Shown in pieces: positions 53,021-62,268 of a stretch of DNA of 64,000 nt; the stretch's first letter is position 1, and every line of letters begins with the position of its first letter. The stretch covers positions 1 through 64,000 of the forward strand of contig JANQOZ010000027.1 of assembly GCA_028285525.1 (NCBI GenBank). The letters run 5' to 3'. The notes below the pieces were generated by a model. That model had not been told where the DNA came from. It did not search any database and saw nothing but the letters and a program-made list of their open reading frames with translations. A program made the position numbers and the translations under genes. The DNA is from Lysobacterales bacterium. GTDB lineage: Bacteria; Pseudomonadota; Gammaproteobacteria; Xanthomonadales; SZUA-38.

Positions 53021-53392
53021 ATGAAACTGGGTGTCTTTTCGTTAAGCCTGACCGTCGCCGACCTTTCGGTCTCTTCCGCCTTCTATCAGAAGCTCGGTTT
53101 TACCCCGATCGGCGGTGACCCTGAGCAGGGCTGGCAAATCCTGAACAACGCGGACTGCAACATCGGACTCTTTCAGGGGATGTTCGAAAAGAACATGCTG
53201 ACCTTTAACCCAGGTTGGGGCAACGGCGGCGTGACGCTGGACGACTTCACCGACGTCCGGGAGCTGCAGCGAAAGGTCAAAGAGGCCGGAATCACGCTGA
53301 TGACCGAAGCTGATGAAAACACGGAAGGGCCAGCCAGCTTTGTCATCGCCGATCCGGACGGCAACCCCATCCTGATCGACCAGCACGTGTAG
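53021..53392 (+). CDS. VOC family protein (short)
   Basis: The 123-residue protein starts LGVFSLSLTVADLSVSSAFY and ends ASFVIADPDGNPILIDQHV, with KLGFTPIGGD between, a single VOC-type two-module fold as in small glyoxalase-like proteins. The reaction is unknown. A strong AAGGGAG ribosome site lies before the ATG. It is alone between the GDSL hydrolase (139-base gap with an HTH-type AT-poor spacer) and a convergent hydrolase gene. Confidence 0.82.
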   Translation: MKLGVFSLSLTVADLSVSSAFYQKLGFTPIGGDPEQGWQILNNADCNIGLFQGMFEKNMLTFNPGWGNGGVTLDDFTDVRELQRKVKEAGITLMTEADENTEGPASFVIADPDGNPILIDQHV

Positions 53393-53496
53393 CAGGAGAT
53401 CCGCTCAACCGACCGGCACGGTGCCGCACTCGCGCAGCCGGGCCGGATCGGGCGAGCGGCCGCTGAGCAGGCGCCACTCCGCGATCAGCGCCCGCT

Positions 53497-54444
53497 TCAC
53501 GGCGCGGATCGTACGTCGTCGATAAACTTCATGAGGTCAGCGTTGAACCGCTCGGGCCGTTCGGCAAACGCGGAGTGCCCTACACCTGGGTAGGCGACGG
53601 CTGTTGCGCTCGGGAGCCGGGAGACAGCGTCGCGGACCGAAGGCTCGGGAATGCTGCCGTCTTTTTCCCCGTAGAGGAACAGCACCGGCAGCGTCAGCTT
53701 GCCCGCGAGGTCCTGGTTATCGAGCGGCATTCCGGCCATGGCGCGGCGGATCATCGGCGCCATCATCGTGATGGTCATCATTTTCTGACTGGCCTCGTGC
53801 GCCGGCGGTGGCTCGAAGGACATGACTCGAGTGATCCAGTCCGCGGACTCGAACAGCGAGTGATAGTTGTCTACCCGGGCATCACCCTTGGGTGGGGGCA
53901 TCCCCAACGCCTCCGGGTCGGGCGGCGGTGGTCGCGGCACAAGCCCCGCCAGACTGCCGGTCAACACCAGACCCGCAGCACAGTCTGAGCCGCAGTGCCG
54001 GAGGTAGTGGAGCGCAACAAAGCCGCCGAAAGACCAGCCAACCAGCACCGGACGCTCGACCTCCAGCTCACGCAGGATCGCCGTCAGATCAGCAGCCCAG
54101 ATAGCGCTGTCGTTGTAGGCCTCCGGTTCCCATGGCTTGGCCGACAGGCCGTGGCCGCGCAGGTCGGGCGCGATCAGCCGATGTCGCTCAGCTATCTCGC
54201 CGATCTGATGCCCGAAGGAAACCGCACCGAAAGAAAAGCCGTGGAGCAGCACAACGGGAGGGCCGTCCGGGTTGCCCCATTCCTGAACCACAAGCGGCAC
54301 GTCGCCATGACCTTTGACGACATGCGCCCGAGCCTGGTTGAGAGCAACCTCAGCGGCCAGCGGAGCCCATGGCAGCAGCATCAGCAGCGCGCACAGGAGT
54401 GCCGCGCACGGCGACTTAAAGCGAGAAAGAATCCGGATGGTCAC
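53497..54444 (-). CDS. Exported alpha/beta hydrolase
   Basis: A signal peptide (LLCALLMLLPWAPLAAE) precedes a complete alpha/beta hydrolase: VVLLHGFSFGAVSFG, APDLRGHGLSAKP, the nucleophile elbow GWSFGG, FLYGEKDGSIPEPS (acid) and GVGHSAFAERPERF (histidine). It should hydrolyse an ester or similar bond in the periplasm. The start is a GTG at 54444 lying 29 bases inside the end of the DUF1838 gene, so it is the third gene of a coupled unit with two DUF1838 proteins. Confidence 0.86.
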   Translation of the reverse strand: MTIRILSRFKSPCAALLCALLMLLPWAPLAAEVALNQARAHVVKGHGDVPLVVQEWGNPDGPPVVLLHGFSFGAVSFGHQIGEIAERHRLIAPDLRGHGLSAKPWEPEAYNDSAIWAADLTAILRELEVERPVLVGWSFGGFVALHYLRHCGSDCAAGLVLTGSLAGLVPRPPPPDPEALGMPPPKGDARVDNYHSLFESADWITRVMSFEPPPAHEASQKMMTITMMAPMIRRAMAGMPLDNQDLAGKLTLPVLFLYGEKDGSIPEPSVRDAVSRLPSATAVAYPGVGHSAFAERPERFNADLMKFIDDVRSAP

Positions 54445-55225
54445 TGTCGATGCGGTCCTTAAGTTTGGCGGGCAGCTGAGTCCAGGAGCTGAGTTTCGCT
54501 GAGTTCAGCCGCATCATGATGCTGCCGTTGCGTTGCTCCATGTTCATCCAGGGGCGAAAGCTGTTCCAGGTGGTGTATTCGAAGGTGGCAGGAACAAAAT
54601 CACCGCCCGTTAAGACGTCCTGAACCTCAGCCTGAAAATTCGCCAGCGAGTTGGCGATGCGCGGCTTGCCGCCTTCCCGGCCAGCGATGCGGACAAAGAG
54701 CTCTTCCGCCATCCAGACTTTACCCTGCTTGACGTCCGGCGGCGTGATGCGGCCCCGATAGCTGATCGATGGCGGCAGGGCCCGGCTGGGCTTCACCGTC
54801 AGATCAGGGAAAAACTGGATGCTCTGGCTCGACAGGTAATGCTGGGGCGTCATCGGTTGGCCCGTAAGCACGTTGTTCATTTCGCCATCAACGACCTCAC
54901 CACTTGCCGGGTCTCCGTAGTAGCCGGCCTCAATCAGGTCGTACAGCACCGAGCCGTCATCCCGGAGCGTAATGCGCGACTGGCTGGCGCCCTGGATGGA
55001 CATCAGCACGCTGGCGGGCTGATCACTGACCCGTCCCAGCATATGACCGCTGTACCACCAAGTGGTGACACTCCCCGGCGGGGAGCAGCGGATTCGGGTA
55101 AAGATCTGTAGCGGGCTCAGCGCCTCGAGACCGTCGACCGCTTGAAACGGCGCAGCCTGGGAGCTCGTCGCCGCGATCGCTGCCAGGCTGATGCCCCCGC
55201 CGACAAATTGGCGCCGGGAGATCAT
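54416..55225 (-). CDS. DUF1838 family exported protein
   Basis: The 269-residue protein has a twin-arginine-like leader (ISRRQFVGGGISLAAIA) and the DUF1838 pattern: TTWWYSGHMLGRV, RYGQSGRIT-type strand replaced here by ASQSRITLRDDGSVLYDLIE, and the C-terminal FEYTTWNSFRPWMNMEQRNG with MMRLNSAKL. The family is of unknown function and often lies in catabolic or redox clusters. Its ATG overlaps the stop of the second DUF1838 gene by four bases and its end overlaps the hydrolase gene, so all three are translated together. Confidence 0.82.
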   Translation of the reverse strand: MISRRQFVGGGISLAAIAATSSQAAPFQAVDGLEALSPLQIFTRIRCSPPGSVTTWWYSGHMLGRVSDQPASVLMSIQGASQSRITLRDDGSVLYDLIEAGYYGDPASGEVVDGEMNNVLTGQPMTPQHYLSSQSIQFFPDLTVKPSRALPPSISYRGRITPPDVKQGKVWMAEELFVRIAGREGGKPRIANSLANFQAEVQDVLTGGDFVPATFEYTTWNSFRPWMNMEQRNGSIMMRLNSAKLSSWTQLPAKLKDRIDSDHPDSFSL

Positions 55226-56175
55226 GGCTGCTGTGCTCTGGGCTTGCGGGTCCGCATGTAGCGGGCAAGCGACGATTCGGGAGGCGTAATCTCAGTGGGT
55301 GCGGTGAGAAACTCGGGAAACCGTTCTCGAGCCAGGCCAACGATCTGGGGCGGGAGATCCTCGAGACTGGCCGCGGAGCCGGTGAAACAGGTGTATTGAA
55401 TGAAGCCCGGTGCGCTGCCCATCAGCATCCACGGCTGCCATGGCCGCTGGTGAGTCCAGTTGCCGAAGCTTGGCACCTTCTTCAGCTCAGCGTTCTGCAG
55501 ATCCGCGATTGAGACGTTGAACGTATTGCTGTCGGAGATGCTGATGAACTTACCGCTGCTTTCCCTCTGCCAGATCTCCGGATCCATCGGGTTTTTCACG
55601 TAAAGGTTGGCGTGCTGTTCCACCATGGCCCGATCCCCGATCTGCTTCCAGGGCAGCAGGAAGGGTTTGGCCGAGTCGCGGCCGCCAACTTCCTCATAGA
55701 GCCCCTGCTCGCGGCGGTACGGTTTGATCTTGGCGTTAATCCCCGGATTGGCAATGTGGACAACTTCGACCTTCTCGTCGATGTAGGGGTTGGTCCAGCT
55801 ATCGATGACCTCATCGGTTTCGGAATCGGTGAAAAACCCGAGCTCCTTGCGCAGCATCTGGTAGCCCGGTTCACCGTCCAGCGGCAGCATCCGTACGCTC
55901 CCCATGCCGATAATGTTCATCAGATCGCGGCCTGCCTCACCAGGGCGATGGCCGGTGACCCGCCCGAAGTACCAGCTGTAGCTGGACTGCTCCGGATCGA
56001 CGCTGCCGGCGATCCTGGCGTAGGCCTCAACGTTTCCTTCGGGCGTGGTCAGGTCCAGGTAAGGACCTCGTAAATCAGGCGCTTTTTGGGTCGACGACAG
56101 GGCTGGCAGCGCACATCCCGCGACCGCTGCGCCGGCCATCGAGTGAAGAAGCGTTCTTCGAGTCAGGATCGTCAC
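55222..56175 (-). CDS. DUF1838 family exported protein (paralogue)
   Basis: The 317-residue protein has a leader (TRRTLLHSMAGAAVAGC) and DUF1838 features: YSWYFGRVTGHRPGEAG, FNVSIADLQNAELKKVPSFG, WTHQRPWQPWMLMGSAPGFI. I chose the GTG at 56175 because GGGAGG lies ten bases before it; an in-frame ATG at 56193 would add residues with no ribosome site. The leader carries a twin arginine and a cysteine near residue 23, so it may be Tat-exported or lipidated. It heads the unit DUF1838-DUF1838-hydrolase. It differs from the smaller paralogue at 54416. Confidence 0.8.
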   Translation of the reverse strand: MTILTRRTLLHSMAGAAVAGCALPALSSTQKAPDLRGPYLDLTTPEGNVEAYARIAGSVDPEQSSYSWYFGRVTGHRPGEAGRDLMNIIGMGSVRMLPLDGEPGYQMLRKELGFFTDSETDEVIDSWTNPYIDEKVEVVHIANPGINAKIKPYRREQGLYEEVGGRDSAKPFLLPWKQIGDRAMVEQHANLYVKNPMDPEIWQRESSGKFISISDSNTFNVSIADLQNAELKKVPSFGNWTHQRPWQPWMLMGSAPGFIQYTCFTGSAASLEDLPPQIVGLARERFPEFLTAPTEITPPESSLARYMRTRKPRAQQP

Positions 56176-56378
56176 AGCGACGTTGCCTCCCATAACGACG
56201 TGGCCAAAAAGCATAGGTCAGCCGCTCAACGGCCGCAAAGGCGTTTCATGCATGGCGCCATGCGGGGCGCAGTCAGCATCCGCAACCGGAGCAAGTTCGC
56301 TGGCCGATGCTGCTCATCTGAGACACAACGCGGTGCGCTGCGTCCCTTCTTGTGTTCGACACGCAGGAGGGACGAAAA

Positions 56379-58112
56379 ATGTCAGCCAAATCCCTTGCCG
56401 GGATCACGGCCCTATTTTTCGGTACGGCATGCCTGGGACAGGGCGTCTCTTCGAGCCCGACCGCGTGGCTGGCTGACGCGGGCCCCAACCTGCTGCAAAT
56501 CAACCCCACAGCGATTGCCGCCGCGGATCTGGACGGCGACGAAGACCTCGATGCTGTCGTCGGCTATGGCCCCTTCTTCGACAGCCAGGGTGTCACTTCA
56601 CCCCAGCCGCTGCAAATCCTGATTAACGACGGCACCGGACTGCAGCCAGGCCCCCAGCTGCCCGAGCATAACGTGGTGGCCATGGCCGTGACCGATGTCA
56701 CCGGCGACGGCCGGCCCGATATCGTGCTCGCAACGGACGCCACGGGAATCTCAACCGATAGCGAAAACACCATCTACACCAATAACGGCAACGGCAGCTT
56801 CTCGGTTTCCGGCACGCTCGGCCGAGACAACCTCACTGCCCTGGCTCTGGGGGACATTGACCTGGACGGCGACCTCGACGCCGTCACCGCCACAACCGCG
56901 GAGCTGACCCTGTGGCTCAACCAGGGCGGCCAACAGAATGGAACGTTTGGCGAGCTGGCGCTCGTGCAGACATCCCTCATCGCCACCGGGGACGTGGTCG
57001 ATGTGGCGATCGGCGACCTTGGTCAGGGCCTGTTTCCGGACGTCTATGTGGCGATCGAAGGCGCGGCGGACCGGATCTTTTACAACGTCAGCGGCGGCGC
57101 CCTCGCCGATATCGGGCCGGGCGTGGGAAACACAAGCAGTGGCAGGTCCGGCGTTGCGCTGGCCGATCTCGACGGTAACGCAGAACTCGACGTTGTCACA
57201 GTGAGCCGATCAGGCGAAACAACCATCGATGTTTTTCTGCGAAACGGAGATGCGCTGAGCTCGACCGGGCAGCAGTTTCGCGGCAGTGGAGAAAACCTTG
57301 TGGTCGCGGCGGGTGATTTGGACGGCGATTTGCGCCCCGATCTACTCGTTGGTGAACGCGGAGCGGGTAGCGGTGCCAGCAACGTCTGGCTCAATCGCGG
57401 CAACGGCTTGCTGGATCACAGCGGGCAGTGCTTCGGCGACCACGACGCCACTACCGCGGTCGCACTGATCGATATCAATCAGGACGGCAGCCTCGACGCG
57501 CTCATCGCCGGATCTCCGCTGCTCGACGTCAGCAGCGGACAGCCCATCGCTGGCCAGACAGGCACCTCACTCTGGCTGAACGGTGCGCCGGTCGGCGAGG
57601 GCGACTGCTGCCCGCTGGAGTTTGTGAACGAGGCCAGCCGAACTGCTGGCCCAGCCCAGCCTGGCGTTGTGCCAAAAGGCGTCGGCGGGCCACTTGCTGA
57701 CATTGACCTGCTGTTCGAGATTCGCGACCGATTCATGCTTCCGAGACACGACGGGGCCAGGCTCGCAGGCCACTACGTGGACTTTGGCTCGGAAATTGTC
57801 GGGCTGTTTCTGGCCGATCCTCAGTTCCACCTCGCTTCGGCTGAGCGCTATGCGATATGGCAGCCGGCACTGAGAGCGCTGCAGCAGGGAACCGGCGACA
57901 GCGCCACTGTCGACTCGGTCATGACTGAAGCGCTGGACAGCTTTCTCTCCGACCTCGCGTCGCGGGGAGGATCTGCGCTGCAGCAGATGATCACCGAGGA
58001 GCGGAGCAGAATCGACCCGATCAGCGGGCTGGCGGGACTCACTATGAATGAATTTGTTGACCGCACGATGGGGCTTGACCCCATGGTGTTTGCAGATGGA
58101 TTTGAAGAATGA
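56379..58112 (+). CDS. Secreted FG-GAP/VCBS-repeat protein with C-terminal FADGFE tag
   Basis: A signal peptide (LFFGTACLGQ) leads a 577-residue protein made mainly of FG-GAP-type repeats with calcium-binding-like loops: AAADLDGDEDLDAVVGY, DVTGDGRPDIVLATD, ALGDIDLDGDLDAVTAT, ALADLDGNAELDVVTVS, AAGDLDGDLRPDLLVGE, ALIDINQDGSLDALIAG. These form a beta-propeller on the cell surface or outside. The last about 160 residues are helical and end MVFADGFEE, a tag seen on many exported proteins of related bacteria. GGAGGG lies eight bases before the ATG. Its stop overlaps the next start (ATGA). Confidence 0.85.
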   Translation: MSAKSLAGITALFFGTACLGQGVSSSPTAWLADAGPNLLQINPTAIAAADLDGDEDLDAVVGYGPFFDSQGVTSPQPLQILINDGTGLQPGPQLPEHNVVAMAVTDVTGDGRPDIVLATDATGISTDSENTIYTNNGNGSFSVSGTLGRDNLTALALGDIDLDGDLDAVTATTAELTLWLNQGGQQNGTFGELALVQTSLIATGDVVDVAIGDLGQGLFPDVYVAIEGAADRIFYNVSGGALADIGPGVGNTSSGRSGVALADLDGNAELDVVTVSRSGETTIDVFLRNGDALSSTGQQFRGSGENLVVAAGDLDGDLRPDLLVGERGAGSGASNVWLNRGNGLLDHSGQCFGDHDATTAVALIDINQDGSLDALIAGSPLLDVSSGQPIAGQTGTSLWLNGAPVGEGDCCPLEFVNEASRTAGPAQPGVVPKGVGGPLADIDLLFEIRDRFMLPRHDGARLAGHYVDFGSEIVGLFLADPQFHLASAERYAIWQPALRALQQGTGDSATVDSVMTEALDSFLSDLASRGGSALQQMITEERSRIDPISGLAGLTMNEFVDRTMGLDPMVFADGFEE

Positions 58113-60421
58113 ACAGCGGGTTTTTCGCTCCAGAGGAGCGTCACGGCTACGGCCAGCTTGCGGTCTCTCTCGTGGCCTCGGCCCTTGCTTTGACGCTTTG
58201 CAGCTGCGTGTCGACGACGCCCATCAGGGCAATTGGCACCACCCTAAACGAGCGGTTTACGCTCGATCGACAGCCGCTTACCGCCAGCCAGCAGGCTGAA
58301 AATCCCCAGCTGGGCCCATTCCGGCGTGACCCTGGCAGTGTCTCCAGCTACGCCTACCCGTTGGTTGAGCACAGCGACAGCCTATTGCAGGCGGACTGCT
58401 TCTGGGTCGCCAACGATGCCGGCGTCGGGGATGACATCTTGCTGAACTGGGAGGGTGTTCTACATCTTGATCCGGCGCTGGACGGAGACAAGCATCTCAA
58501 GCCGGAAAACAATCAGTTTTCCATGTGCCGCTTCAACCATCCGACAACCCGCCAGTGGGCTGAGTTTTCTGAGGGCGAATACAACCCGGAAGACGACGAG
58601 GTCTACGGAGGCCCGAGTGCCATCGGCGGCAGTGGCGTGATTCCGGTTTCTGGCATAGAGCAGGTTCAGCCGGAGGAAGACTCCGTGGCGATCTTCAGCC
58701 CCCATATCAGCATGAAATCGCATCCGACACCGGATTGGCGAAATGCCTGCCTGTCGGCCGAGCCCGCAAGTCTTGAGACCGACGTGACCACAGGCTTTCA
58801 GGGGTTCGATGGACTGAGTGATCCGCAGGGGTATGTCAGCGGCTGTAGCGCCGACGGGCGTCGGGTGAGGCCGGAAAACGACGCCAACTGGGTCGTCGAA
58901 ATGCGCAGCGGGGCGAAGAGCCCACCGTTTACCAGCCTGCCGCTCGTTGGCATCAAGGCGGCAGCGACCGGCGAGACGCTGGCTCGTCAGGCCAGTATCA
59001 GCGCCAACGGGCGCGTCTTCTGGCAGACCACGGAGCTGGGTTCAACCACGAACCCCTCCGCCGGGCGCTGGCGCGAAAACTTCAGTAGCTCGATCCGCGT
59101 CTCCCAGGTGCGACTGTTGCGAAGAGTGAACGGACAGAGCGAGTATCTGCGGCCCGATGATCTGCTCGAGGCCAGCGTCTGCGTGCGACCGTCCTCGCAG
59201 GAGCCAGCCTGCCGCTGGCTTTGCCCTGTCAGCAGCGGCCCGCAGGGAGAGGCGGTTGCGGACCTTAGCAATGACGGTTGCCTCACCGGAGACCGCGAGC
59301 TTCTGGTGCCGGATCTCACGCCGACCGTAGACGTTGCCGCGCTCGACGCAAACCAGGGGTTGGTGGTGCGCCCGCTTGTGTGGGAGACGAGGGTAGCCGA
59401 TCCGCAGGACGTCTTCTTTGAGTTCACCCTGCTCAATCACTTTTCGCCGATTTCGCTACGCACCGACGCACTGGTCATGTTTGGGGAGGTTCCGGCGGGG
59501 ACCGAACCCACCCGATTCGTCACGGTGCGAAACACCGGCTACCGGCCGCTGAGGATCGAAAACGTTACAAAGGGGCTGGACAGCGAAAATCCGGACGAAT
59601 TTGCGCTGCAGGTATTCGGCCAGCGGCACCCGGTGCCCCTGGGGGTTGTGCAGGACGCGGTGCCAGACAACCATGGTTCTCTTGGTTTGATGAGTCTGCT
59701 GGAAGACTTCGCCGCTTACCCTTTCCCCGAAATAGACCTGCGGGAAAACCATGTTTTGTTCAGCTGGCCACACCCCCAGGAGCAATCGCTGTCGATTGAG
59801 GGTGTGCCGCTAACCTACCAGCATGGCGTATTGCAGGGCCATGATCTGGCCGAGGCCTTCGAGTTTCGTCGGGACGGCCTTCGCCAACCGTTTGCAGTTG
59901 CGGCCCGTACGCCTCGCACCACGCCTTTTACGCTGGCTCCCGGAGACGCCTTCGAGATCGCCGTTTCGCTGCAGCCTATCGCGCCAGGAGACAAGTTTCT
60001 GTCAATCGGGATGACGTACGTCGATCCCGGCGCGCCCGGCACCTCGCACTATTTGTCCACTTCGGTCGGCGCCGAGGTTCTGGCCGGGCCGATACCCGGG
60101 ACGTTCCCCGCATCAGTTTTTCTCAACGACAATCCGGGGGGCGCTCAGCAGGCTCGGTTCTTCACGATCTTCAATCACGGCGACCAGGACCTGACGCTCC
60201 AAAGCCTCTGGTTGGCCGGGGACAACGAGGATTTTTTTCAGCTTGGTGGCCTCAGCCTGCCCATGACAATTCCGCCCGGCGGCCTGGCCCTCGAATCGGT
60301 TGAGTATCTCACCGAGTGCGTCGCCGCAGGCAGCCTGGCCGAACACGTTGCCGTCGTGATCATAGAAACCAGCGACAGGGACCTGGCGCTGCCGCTGAGG
60401 GGCATCTCGAGAAACTGCTGA
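58109..60421 (+). CDS. Large lipoprotein with C-terminal choice-of-anchor-like domains
   Basis: The 770-residue protein has a lipobox (ALTLCSC, near residue 33). The middle part is unassigned. The last 330 residues contain two ASPM-SPD2-Hydin-like beta-sandwich segments, each opening with a phrase typical of this fold: PTRFVTVRNTGYRPLRIENV and QARFFTIFNHGDQDLTLQSL. Many cysteines occur in pairs (CVRPSSQEPACRWLCP), fitting an oxidising compartment. The ATG overlaps the FG-GAP gene stop, so the two are coupled and their products may form a surface complex. No enzymatic motif is visible. Confidence 0.72.
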   Translation: MNSGFFAPEERHGYGQLAVSLVASALALTLCSCVSTTPIRAIGTTLNERFTLDRQPLTASQQAENPQLGPFRRDPGSVSSYAYPLVEHSDSLLQADCFWVANDAGVGDDILLNWEGVLHLDPALDGDKHLKPENNQFSMCRFNHPTTRQWAEFSEGEYNPEDDEVYGGPSAIGGSGVIPVSGIEQVQPEEDSVAIFSPHISMKSHPTPDWRNACLSAEPASLETDVTTGFQGFDGLSDPQGYVSGCSADGRRVRPENDANWVVEMRSGAKSPPFTSLPLVGIKAAATGETLARQASISANGRVFWQTTELGSTTNPSAGRWRENFSSSIRVSQVRLLRRVNGQSEYLRPDDLLEASVCVRPSSQEPACRWLCPVSSGPQGEAVADLSNDGCLTGDRELLVPDLTPTVDVAALDANQGLVVRPLVWETRVADPQDVFFEFTLLNHFSPISLRTDALVMFGEVPAGTEPTRFVTVRNTGYRPLRIENVTKGLDSENPDEFALQVFGQRHPVPLGVVQDAVPDNHGSLGLMSLLEDFAAYPFPEIDLRENHVLFSWPHPQEQSLSIEGVPLTYQHGVLQGHDLAEAFEFRRDGLRQPFAVAARTPRTTPFTLAPGDAFEIAVSLQPIAPGDKFLSIGMTYVDPGAPGTSHYLSTSVGAEVLAGPIPGTFPASVFLNDNPGGAQQARFFTIFNHGDQDLTLQSLWLAGDNEDFFQLGGLSLPMTIPPGGLALESVEYLTECVAAGSLAEHVAVVIIETSDRDLALPLRGISRNC

Positions 60422-60520
60422 AAAACCCACCGACCGAATTTCGGCTGCGATATGATCCGCAGACCAGGCAGATCCCAAACGCCATGGCGGCGCTACAGTC
60501 CTGGGCCGGAGACTACGAAC

Positions 60521-61069
60521 ATGAAGCTGGAATCTCAGAACCTGTCGCTGGGTACACCCGCTCCCGACTTTTCGCTCCCGGGCGTTGATCAGAAGGCCTG
60601 GAACCTGGCTGAGGTGAGAGGCGACAAGGCCACGCTGGTGGCGATCATCTGCAACCACTGTCCCTTTGTCGTGCACATGATCGACGCGTTTTCCCGCTTT
60701 GCATCGGAATACCAGCCCAAGGGTTTGGGCGTTGTAGCGATCAGCGCCAACGACGTCAGCCGATACCCCGCGGACAGCCCGGAGCGCATGGCCGAGTTTG
60801 CCCGGCAGTACAACTTTACCTTCCCGTACCTTTTTGATGAGTCGCAGCAGGTTGCCAAAGCCTACAAGGCGGTCTGCACACCCGATCTGTTTCTCTACGA
60901 TGCTGAGCTGCAGCTCGCCTACGCCGGGCAGTTTGATGACAGCCGACCGGGCATGCCTGCCGGCAACGGCGATGACCTTCGCCGGGCGACGGATGCGGTG
61001 CTGGCCGCAAATCCGGTGCCTGAACCGCACTTCCCGAGCGTTGGCTGCAGCATCAAGTGGAAGCCCTAA
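60521..61069 (+). CDS. Thioredoxin-family redoxin (AhpC/TSA-like) protein
   Basis: The 182-residue protein starts LSLGTPAPDFSLPGVDQKAW and has the redox motif CNHCP (cysteines about residues 43 and 46) in TLVAIICNHCPFVVHMIDAF, followed by VVAISANDVSRYPADSPERM and the TPDLFLYDAELQLAYAGQFD strand pair. It is a thioredoxin fold of the peroxiredoxin-like group that may reduce thiols or peroxides in the cytoplasm, since no signal peptide is seen. GGAG precedes the ATG. It lies 99 bases after the large lipoprotein gene. Confidence 0.85.
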   Translation: MKLESQNLSLGTPAPDFSLPGVDQKAWNLAEVRGDKATLVAIICNHCPFVVHMIDAFSRFASEYQPKGLGVVAISANDVSRYPADSPERMAEFARQYNFTFPYLFDESQQVAKAYKAVCTPDLFLYDAELQLAYAGQFDDSRPGMPAGNGDDLRRATDAVLAANPVPEPHFPSVGCSIKWKP

Positions 61070-61283
61070 GCGGCTCTGGTCGTTCCCTGGTTCCTAGCTC
61101 CAACTCAACAGCACTCGCCTTAGTTTTTCTAAAGCGACGGACAAAACCTATCATTCGTCGAAGGCCCGACCGGCTGGAAAGATAGCGCTCTCAGTCGATA
61201 CCGGTCGCCGCAGCACCGGACGGAAGACGATCAACGCCATTCGCTGAACGCTCATGTTTGGAGCCAGAGGCGCTCGACATTGT

Positions 61284-61302
61284 TGTATCCATTTTGGATA
61301 CA
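61284..61302. promoter_or_regulatory. 19-bp palindrome in the promoter region of the isochorismatase-type gene
   Basis: TGTATCCA (61284-61291) and TGGATACA (61295-61302) are exact inverted repeats around TTT, and an AT-rich stretch follows (61303-61350), inside a 368-base gap (61070-61437). It is 136 bases before the next ATG. Such symmetry suits a MarR-, TetR- or LysR-type regulator. The rest of the gap, including the GC-rich part at 61070-61260, shows no gene. Confidence 0.5.
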
Positions 61303-61437
61303 GAATGTAGTTTTTTAGACTTATTGTTTCGTTATTAGAACTTCGGATAATGCTTCGCCAGAGCTAAATGAAAACGAGCAGGGCGGCCCGTAAACCGCCA
61401 AATCAAAACTTTTCGACCTAACTCGCAGGACACAATC

Positions 61438-62118
61438 ATGACCACTAAACCTGAACTCTTAACGCCGCAGAACTCACAGATCATCTTCATTGATCAGCAG
61501 CCTCAGATGGCTTTCGGCGTCCAGTCGATCGATCGACAAACGCTGAAGAACAACGTGACGGCACTGGCCAAAGCGGCGAAGCTTTTTGATATTCCGACCA
61601 CGATCACCACCGTGGAAACCGGTTCATTCTCCGGCTATACCTTTCCGGAGCTGCTGGGCGTGTTCCCGGAGAAAGACATCCTTGAGCGCACCTCCATGAA
61701 CTCCTGGGACGACCAGAAGGTTCGCGATGCGCTGGCCGCCAACGGACGCAACAAGGTGGTGGTGTCAGGCCTCTGGACCGGCATCTGCAACAACATGTTT
61801 GCGTTCTCAGCCATGGCCGACGCCGGCTATGAAATCTATATGGTGGCCGACGCCTCGGGTGATACGTCTCAGGAGGCTCACGATAACTCCATGACGCGGA
61901 TGGCCCAGGCCGGCGTTGTACCGATGACCACGATCCAGACCATGCTGGAGTGGCAGCGCGACTGGGCGCGGCGAGACACCTACGACGGCCTGATGGATAT
62001 CATCCGCGAGCACGGCGGTGCTTACGGCATGGGTGTCGACTATGCCTACACCATGGTTCACAAGGCCGACGAGCGAGTCTCGCACGGCAAGACCATCGAC
62101 CCGGTACCGGCTGGCTGA
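61438..62118 (+). CDS. Isochorismatase-family cysteine hydrolase (YcaC-like)
   Basis: The 226-residue protein matches the YcaC group: IIFIDQQPQMAFG (catalytic aspartate 19), AKAAKLFDIPTTITTVETG, and VVVSGLWTGICNN with the nucleophilic cysteine 117, then YMVADASGDTSQEAHDNSMT and RMAQAGVVPMTTIQTMLEWQ. The general-base lysine of the triad could not be placed with certainty. Members hydrolyse amides or act on small organic molecules; the substrate is unknown. It has its own operator-like upstream region and a strong hairpin after the stop, so it is probably a single-gene unit. Confidence 0.86.
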   Translation: MTTKPELLTPQNSQIIFIDQQPQMAFGVQSIDRQTLKNNVTALAKAAKLFDIPTTITTVETGSFSGYTFPELLGVFPEKDILERTSMNSWDDQKVRDALAANGRNKVVVSGLWTGICNNMFAFSAMADAGYEIYMVADASGDTSQEAHDNSMTRMAQAGVVPMTTIQTMLEWQRDWARRDTYDGLMDIIREHGGAYGMGVDYAYTMVHKADERVSHGKTIDPVPAG

Positions 62119-62150
62119 CAACGGCCCTGAGCCACGCAACCGCACGCCGG

Positions 62151-62177
62151 CGCCCCGGAGGAGACTCCGGGGCGTTT
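62151..62177 (+). terminator. Terminator after the isochorismatase-type gene
   Basis: CGCCCCGGAG (62151-62160) and CTCCGGGGCG (62165-62174) form a perfect 10-bp GC-rich stem with a GAGA loop, followed by a short TTT. It is 33 bases after the stop at 62118. Confidence 0.72.
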
Positions 62178-62268
62178 GGCGCTCGCCGATCAGGCGCACT
62201 TACAGGCTGCCTGCCCGGCACATCCACAAAAGCAGGTGCGTGCCACAGCGCTTCGCCACGAGCTCCTC

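Noticed and set aside
60113..61030. 305-codon minus-strand frame
   Set aside because: It is antisense to the end of the large lipoprotein and to the thioredoxin-fold gene, both supported by motifs and start signals.
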